NCBI GenBank assembly: GCA_020633655.1
Contig: JACKDF010000002.1
Coordinates: 372,001-436,000, forward strand
Source of the DNA: Deferribacteres bacterium
GTDB lineage: Bacteria; Zhuqueibacterota; Zhuqueibacteria; Zhuqueibacterales; Geothermadaptataceae
DNA: 64,000 nucleotides
Direction of reading: 5' to 3'
The notes beneath the pieces are model-generated. The model did not search any database, was not told the DNA's origin, and saw only the letters and a program-made list of their open reading frames with translations. The position numbers and the translations under genes were made by a program. This document shows positions 61,311 to 64,000 of the stretch, piece by piece (the first letter of the stretch is position 1; every line of letters starts with the position of its first letter).

Positions 61311-63581
61311 TCAACGGACCAAAATTTTTATAGAGTTACGCTGTAAAATATCGTTCACATTTTTTATTGAATGACTCGTCATTTCCCAGAAATAAACTCC
61401 TGCGGCAACATGCTGTCCTAAATTATTCTTTCCATCCCAGTCGAGATTGTATGTTCCCGGAGATTTTGACATGCCTTTCCATTCTTTTATTGTTCTGCCG
61501 AGGACATCGTAAATACGAAAATTAACGATAGAATTCTCAGGAAGACTGTAATCGATTCGCGTTTGTCCGGCGTGGAAATTCGATTTTTGCAGATTGAAAG
61601 GATTGGGGTAATTTTGTGATAACGTAAATCTCTGGGGTACATCGTTATTTTTTGCAGCAACTGCCGTCGCTTCGCCAAAAAAGTTGTTGAGAATGCGACC
61701 CATGAGCAGATTTTGATTACTACTGGTCGTAATAGTTTCAAACGGGAAGGCAAGCACAAGAACTTTACCTGGGATTGTGCCATCTCCGAAAAGCCCTTCA
61801 TAACTCGCTCCGGCAATTTTATTTGTGCCGTAGCGCAATACCGCTTTTCCTTCGCTGCTCAGTAAAAATGTATCGGGGTAATCTTCCGGGTAGGGCGAGG
61901 TTGAAACACCATAACTAAGCGTCAATCCCTGAAAAAGCGACCCAGTTTCTCCTTTTACGGTGTAGCTGTTCGAATCATCGTTTTCGTAATCGACTTTTAA
62001 ATAATCGTGGAGAAAATTTTTATCGGTAGTTGACCCTTTTGCCCCCAGATCCCAGGCTATTTCTGAACCGGAAACAAACAAATTACCGCCATAGGTCAAA
62101 AATTCGCGTACTCGCGTCTGTTCTGTTATGGAGAAAGTTTCATCAGTTGTGGACTCATCACCAAGCACCCAGAACACGGCATCGTAATCGGTGAGACGTA
62201 CGTCTCCGTTGCTGACTGCTTCATTCGAGCATGTTTCGCAACCATAACCGTTTGCATTTATAGCGCGTGCATGAGTTGCCGCGAAGGGATGCCAGCTTTC
62301 GTGGTAGCTGCCTGAGCTCTGCGTTCGATCAAAGCCATCGACGATGAGAATTTTCCGATTACCGGGATCGACTCGAGCGGCATATATATCTGAATGGCTG
62401 CTTTCATTCGCCGGCTTAACCGTGTCGACTGCGGTGAAATAGTAATAGCGAATGGACGAGTCTTGCATCGTGGATTCAAAGCTGCTTGCGTCATTCTTCA
62501 TTTCGTTTTCGTCTGCTGCAATACCCCAGTTCGAATTATCGCTGGAGGAATGCAGGCGATATCCTGCCAGGTCTGCTTCCGCGCTGCCGGACCAGGTAAA
62601 TTTTACAATGTGGTCACTCAATATCGTTGAAATGAATGTAGGTTGTGCCGGAGGGATAAGGTCCAGGCGTGTCGTTGTTACATCAACATAGACCGTATCT
62701 GCATTTTCCCGTGTATCACCAGCGAAAATCATGATCGTATAATCGCCCTCAGGAAAAGCTTCTGTATCCCAAAAGGTTTTTTGTGTAATTCGACTGGTGA
62801 CATTGTACACATGATTGCTCAAGGTTGCCTGATTCTGATCAAAAACATTATGTACATAACTATTGCTGGGTTTGCTGTCGAATTTGAATTGGATACCATC
62901 TCCCGTCGGAGAATAGATAATTTGTTGTCGATCACGACTGGTGATTTTATAACCGACCCAATATGCACCATTGTTAACCCGCGATGCAGAAGCTCCCGGT
63001 GGTCCGTTTTGTTCCTGCACACGTACAGTGATTCGCACTTGACCACTCAATTTTGTTGCCGGCAGTTGTGTTTCCGTATCCAGTAGAAAAAAGCGCACAT
63101 CCGATAAAACCGGCGCCCATGGGTCAACGAAGGGCATGAGACCACCGTTTGGCCGTAAAGCATTAATTTCTGAACCCGGATAGCCATCGTTCAGGTGCAC
63201 ATGGCCTAGACCACTAAGAATCGTCCCTATGATTGTCGTTTCAGCAAAAACGGAGTCACCGACTTCAAGTCCCGGTGAAGGGGCAACGTGAACATAAGCG
63301 TATCTCCCGGCACGCACATAGGCAGCGGATCCGGTGGGATCGATGGCAGAAATAACGTCGTCACTCACAGCGTAAACAGGACTGCCATCGGCTTTGGGAA
63401 TGTCAACTCCATTATGGAAGTGGGGGCTGGGATCGGTATCGCGGTATTCACAAAAAGTCCCTGAAATATCATGTGATTCGTTCAGGGGAGTGAGGGGCCA
63501 CGGATACGTTGTCTGAGCAGCAGCGAACACAGGCAGAAGCAGCAAGCCAGAAAATAAAATGCATATGCGGTCTCGTCTCAT
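61311..63581 (-). CDS. Secreted M23-peptidase-like protein with C-terminal sorting domain
   Basis: A 756-residue exported protein (signal peptide ending at FAAAQ). Residues about 25-155 look like an M23/LytM zinc endopeptidase: HFHNGVDIP (H-x3-D metal ligands) and SGLGHVHLND (HxH), with ADGSPVYAVSDDVI between. Then a long middle part that includes a fibronectin-type region (about 330-420) and an open-ended alpha/beta domain (KILIVDGFDRTQSSGSYHE; DAVFWVLGDES; GGNLFVSGSEIAWDLG) typical of a ThuA-like or glutamine-amidotransferase fold. The C-terminus, LSQNYPNPF and IDYSLPENSIVNFRIYDVLG, is a type IX-like/FlgD sorting module. Its start overlaps the next upstream gene by 4 bases (ATGA), so translational coupling is expected. 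Cell-wall or surface role. Confidence 0.78.
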   Translation of the reverse strand: MRRDRICILFSGLLLLPVFAAAQTTYPWPLTPLNESHDISGTFCEYRDTDPSPHFHNGVDIPKADGSPVYAVSDDVISAIDPTGSAAYVRAGRYAYVHVAPSPGLEVGDSVFAETTIIGTILSGLGHVHLNDGYPGSEINALRPNGGLMPFVDPWAPVLSDVRFFLLDTETQLPATKLSGQVRITVRVQEQNGPPGASASRVNNGAYWVGYKITSRDRQQIIYSPTGDGIQFKFDSKPSNSYVHNVFDQNQATLSNHVYNVTSRITQKTFWDTEAFPEGDYTIMIFAGDTRENADTVYVDVTTTRLDLIPPAQPTFISTILSDHIVKFTWSGSAEADLAGYRLHSSSDNSNWGIAADENEMKNDASSFESTMQDSSIRYYYFTAVDTVKPANESSHSDIYAARVDPGNRKILIVDGFDRTQSSGSYHESWHPFAATHARAINANGYGCETCSNEAVSNGDVRLTDYDAVFWVLGDESTTDETFSITEQTRVREFLTYGGNLFVSGSEIAWDLGAKGSTTDKNFLHDYLKVDYENDDSNSYTVKGETGSLFQGLTLSYGVSTSPYPEDYPDTFLLSSEGKAVLRYGTNKIAGASYEGLFGDGTIPGKVLVLAFPFETITTSSNQNLLMGRILNNFFGEATAVAAKNNDVPQRFTLSQNYPNPFNLQKSNFHAGQTRIDYSLPENSIVNFRIYDVLGRTIKEWKGMSKSPGTYNLDWDGKNNLGQHVAAGVYFWEMTSHSIKNVNDILQRNSIKILVR

Positions 63582-64000
63582 TTTTGTGCCCCTTTCCTAA
63601 AAATTTCTATACGTCGTGCGTCGGTAAGCAAAATTTGATCACCATTGATGTGTTGCAGTTTCGCTGGAGAGGTGAGCGCTCCTTCGACGGGGATTTGAGA
63701 TATTAATTCACCTGCGCTGGAGTAACTCCGTAAACGGTTTTCTTTAAATAGAAATTTGTCAACTTCGAAAGTGGATACTCCGGTAAGTAGTGAAATATTT
63801 TCGTTTTGTGAGTGCAATAAAGCCGAGAGAATCATTTGAGGATGCGGGATCACTGCAGAGGCGACCATGGAACCCGTTTCAATCGTGTATACCTCTGCTT
63901 TTTTCTTCGAGGAAAGTAATATGTGTGTTCCATCAGTTGAAAATTCCGCTACGCGAAATCCACCCTCCATTTGTGAAATGGTTTCTCCTGCATCAGAGAT
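63578..64000 (-). CDS. Propeller-like protein, C-terminal part
   Basis: The open frame extends to the right edge (ISDAGETISQMEGG is read from position 64000), so this is the end of a longer protein. The visible 140 residues show repeated blade-like units: FRVAEFSTDGTHILLSSKKKAEVYTI, MILSALLHSQNENISLLTGV, YSSAGELISQIPVEG, LQHINGDQILLTDARRIEIF, each reading like one beta-propeller blade. A YVTN/WD40/6-bladed-type fold is likely. It overlaps the following M23-like gene by 4 bases, so the two are probably translated together. Function unknown. Confidence 0.65.
   Translation of the reverse strand: MSDAGETISQMEGGFRVAEFSTDGTHILLSSKKKAEVYTIETGSMVASAVIPHPQMILSALLHSQNENISLLTGVSTFEVDKFLFKENRLRSYSSAGELISQIPVEGALTSPAKLQHINGDQILLTDARRIEIFRKGAQK

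Overview
The window looks like chromosomal DNA of a Gram-negative, FCB-superphylum bacterium (inference; KSB1, Calditrichota or Ignavibacteria-like lineages fit best). The reasons are many exported proteins and lipoproteins, C-terminal type-IX-like sorting/FlgD modules with a YPNPF motif, two-component-regulator-type propellers, a DUF4369-TlpA protein, and many carbohydrate-active enzymes. No rRNA, tRNA or CRISPR array was seen. Gene density is normal, but intergenic regions are unusually rich in palindromes and short inverted-repeat elements.

Layout. 1-3.6 kb (minus strand): two related beta-lactamase-fold lipoproteins, an NTF2-like protein, an outer-membrane beta-barrel and a thioredoxin. 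4-13.5 kb (minus): a 1240-residue membrane-spanning sigma-54 activator with a 14-bladed periplasmic propeller, a CPBP protease, a WD40/amidohydrolase fusion and a YihY-type membrane protein. 13.7-20.5 kb (plus): a heparinase II/III-like protein, an unknown membrane protein and two paralogous secreted proteins, only one of which carries a sorting domain. 20.9-27.4 kb (minus): a sugar isomerase-like protein, a glycosidase-like lipoprotein, an AT-rich lipoprotein of unknown function, a broken outer-membrane gene and a second CPBP protease. 27.8-47.2 kb (plus): a catabolic region with a ceramidase-like hydrolase, HpcH/HpaI aldolase, an alpha/alpha-toroid protein, a DUF4091 protein, two UroD-family proteins, GH127 and GH38, interrupted by a REP/RAYT element and by an operon for a ligand-receptor-channel fusion. 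47.9-53.2 kb (plus): ferredoxin, GNAT-nitrilase fusion, TlpA-like protein, a P-loop protein and a membrane protein with a four-cysteine tail. 53.5-60.6 kb (minus): PEP carboxykinase, an ABM-domain protein, a sodium-pumping biotin-dependent decarboxylase (beta, alpha, gamma), biotin ligase and rhomboid protease. 61-64 kb (minus): a small protein, an M23-peptidase-like secreted protein and a partial propeller protein.

How the parts fit. The 27.8-47.2 kb genes look like a glycan-breakdown set whose enzymes are mostly exported. The 53.5-60 kb genes link oxaloacetate/PEP metabolism to a sodium gradient, with the biotin ligase that would activate the pump next to it.

Most notable: (1) a tandem 131-nt cassette of four distinct hairpins in fixed order and spacing, with a RAYT transposase gene lying exactly in one hairpin-hairpin gap and carrying an amber codon at a usually tryptophan position; (2) a TAXI-type binding protein fused to a two-helix pore and RCK domains, i.e. 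a candidate ligand-gated channel, followed by two half-size permease genes; (3) a propeller receptor fused straight to a sigma-54 AAA+ domain with no kinase or receiver; (4) a GH38 protein without the usual nucleophile aspartate; (5) several interspersed inverted-repeat families, two of them mosaics sharing one core.
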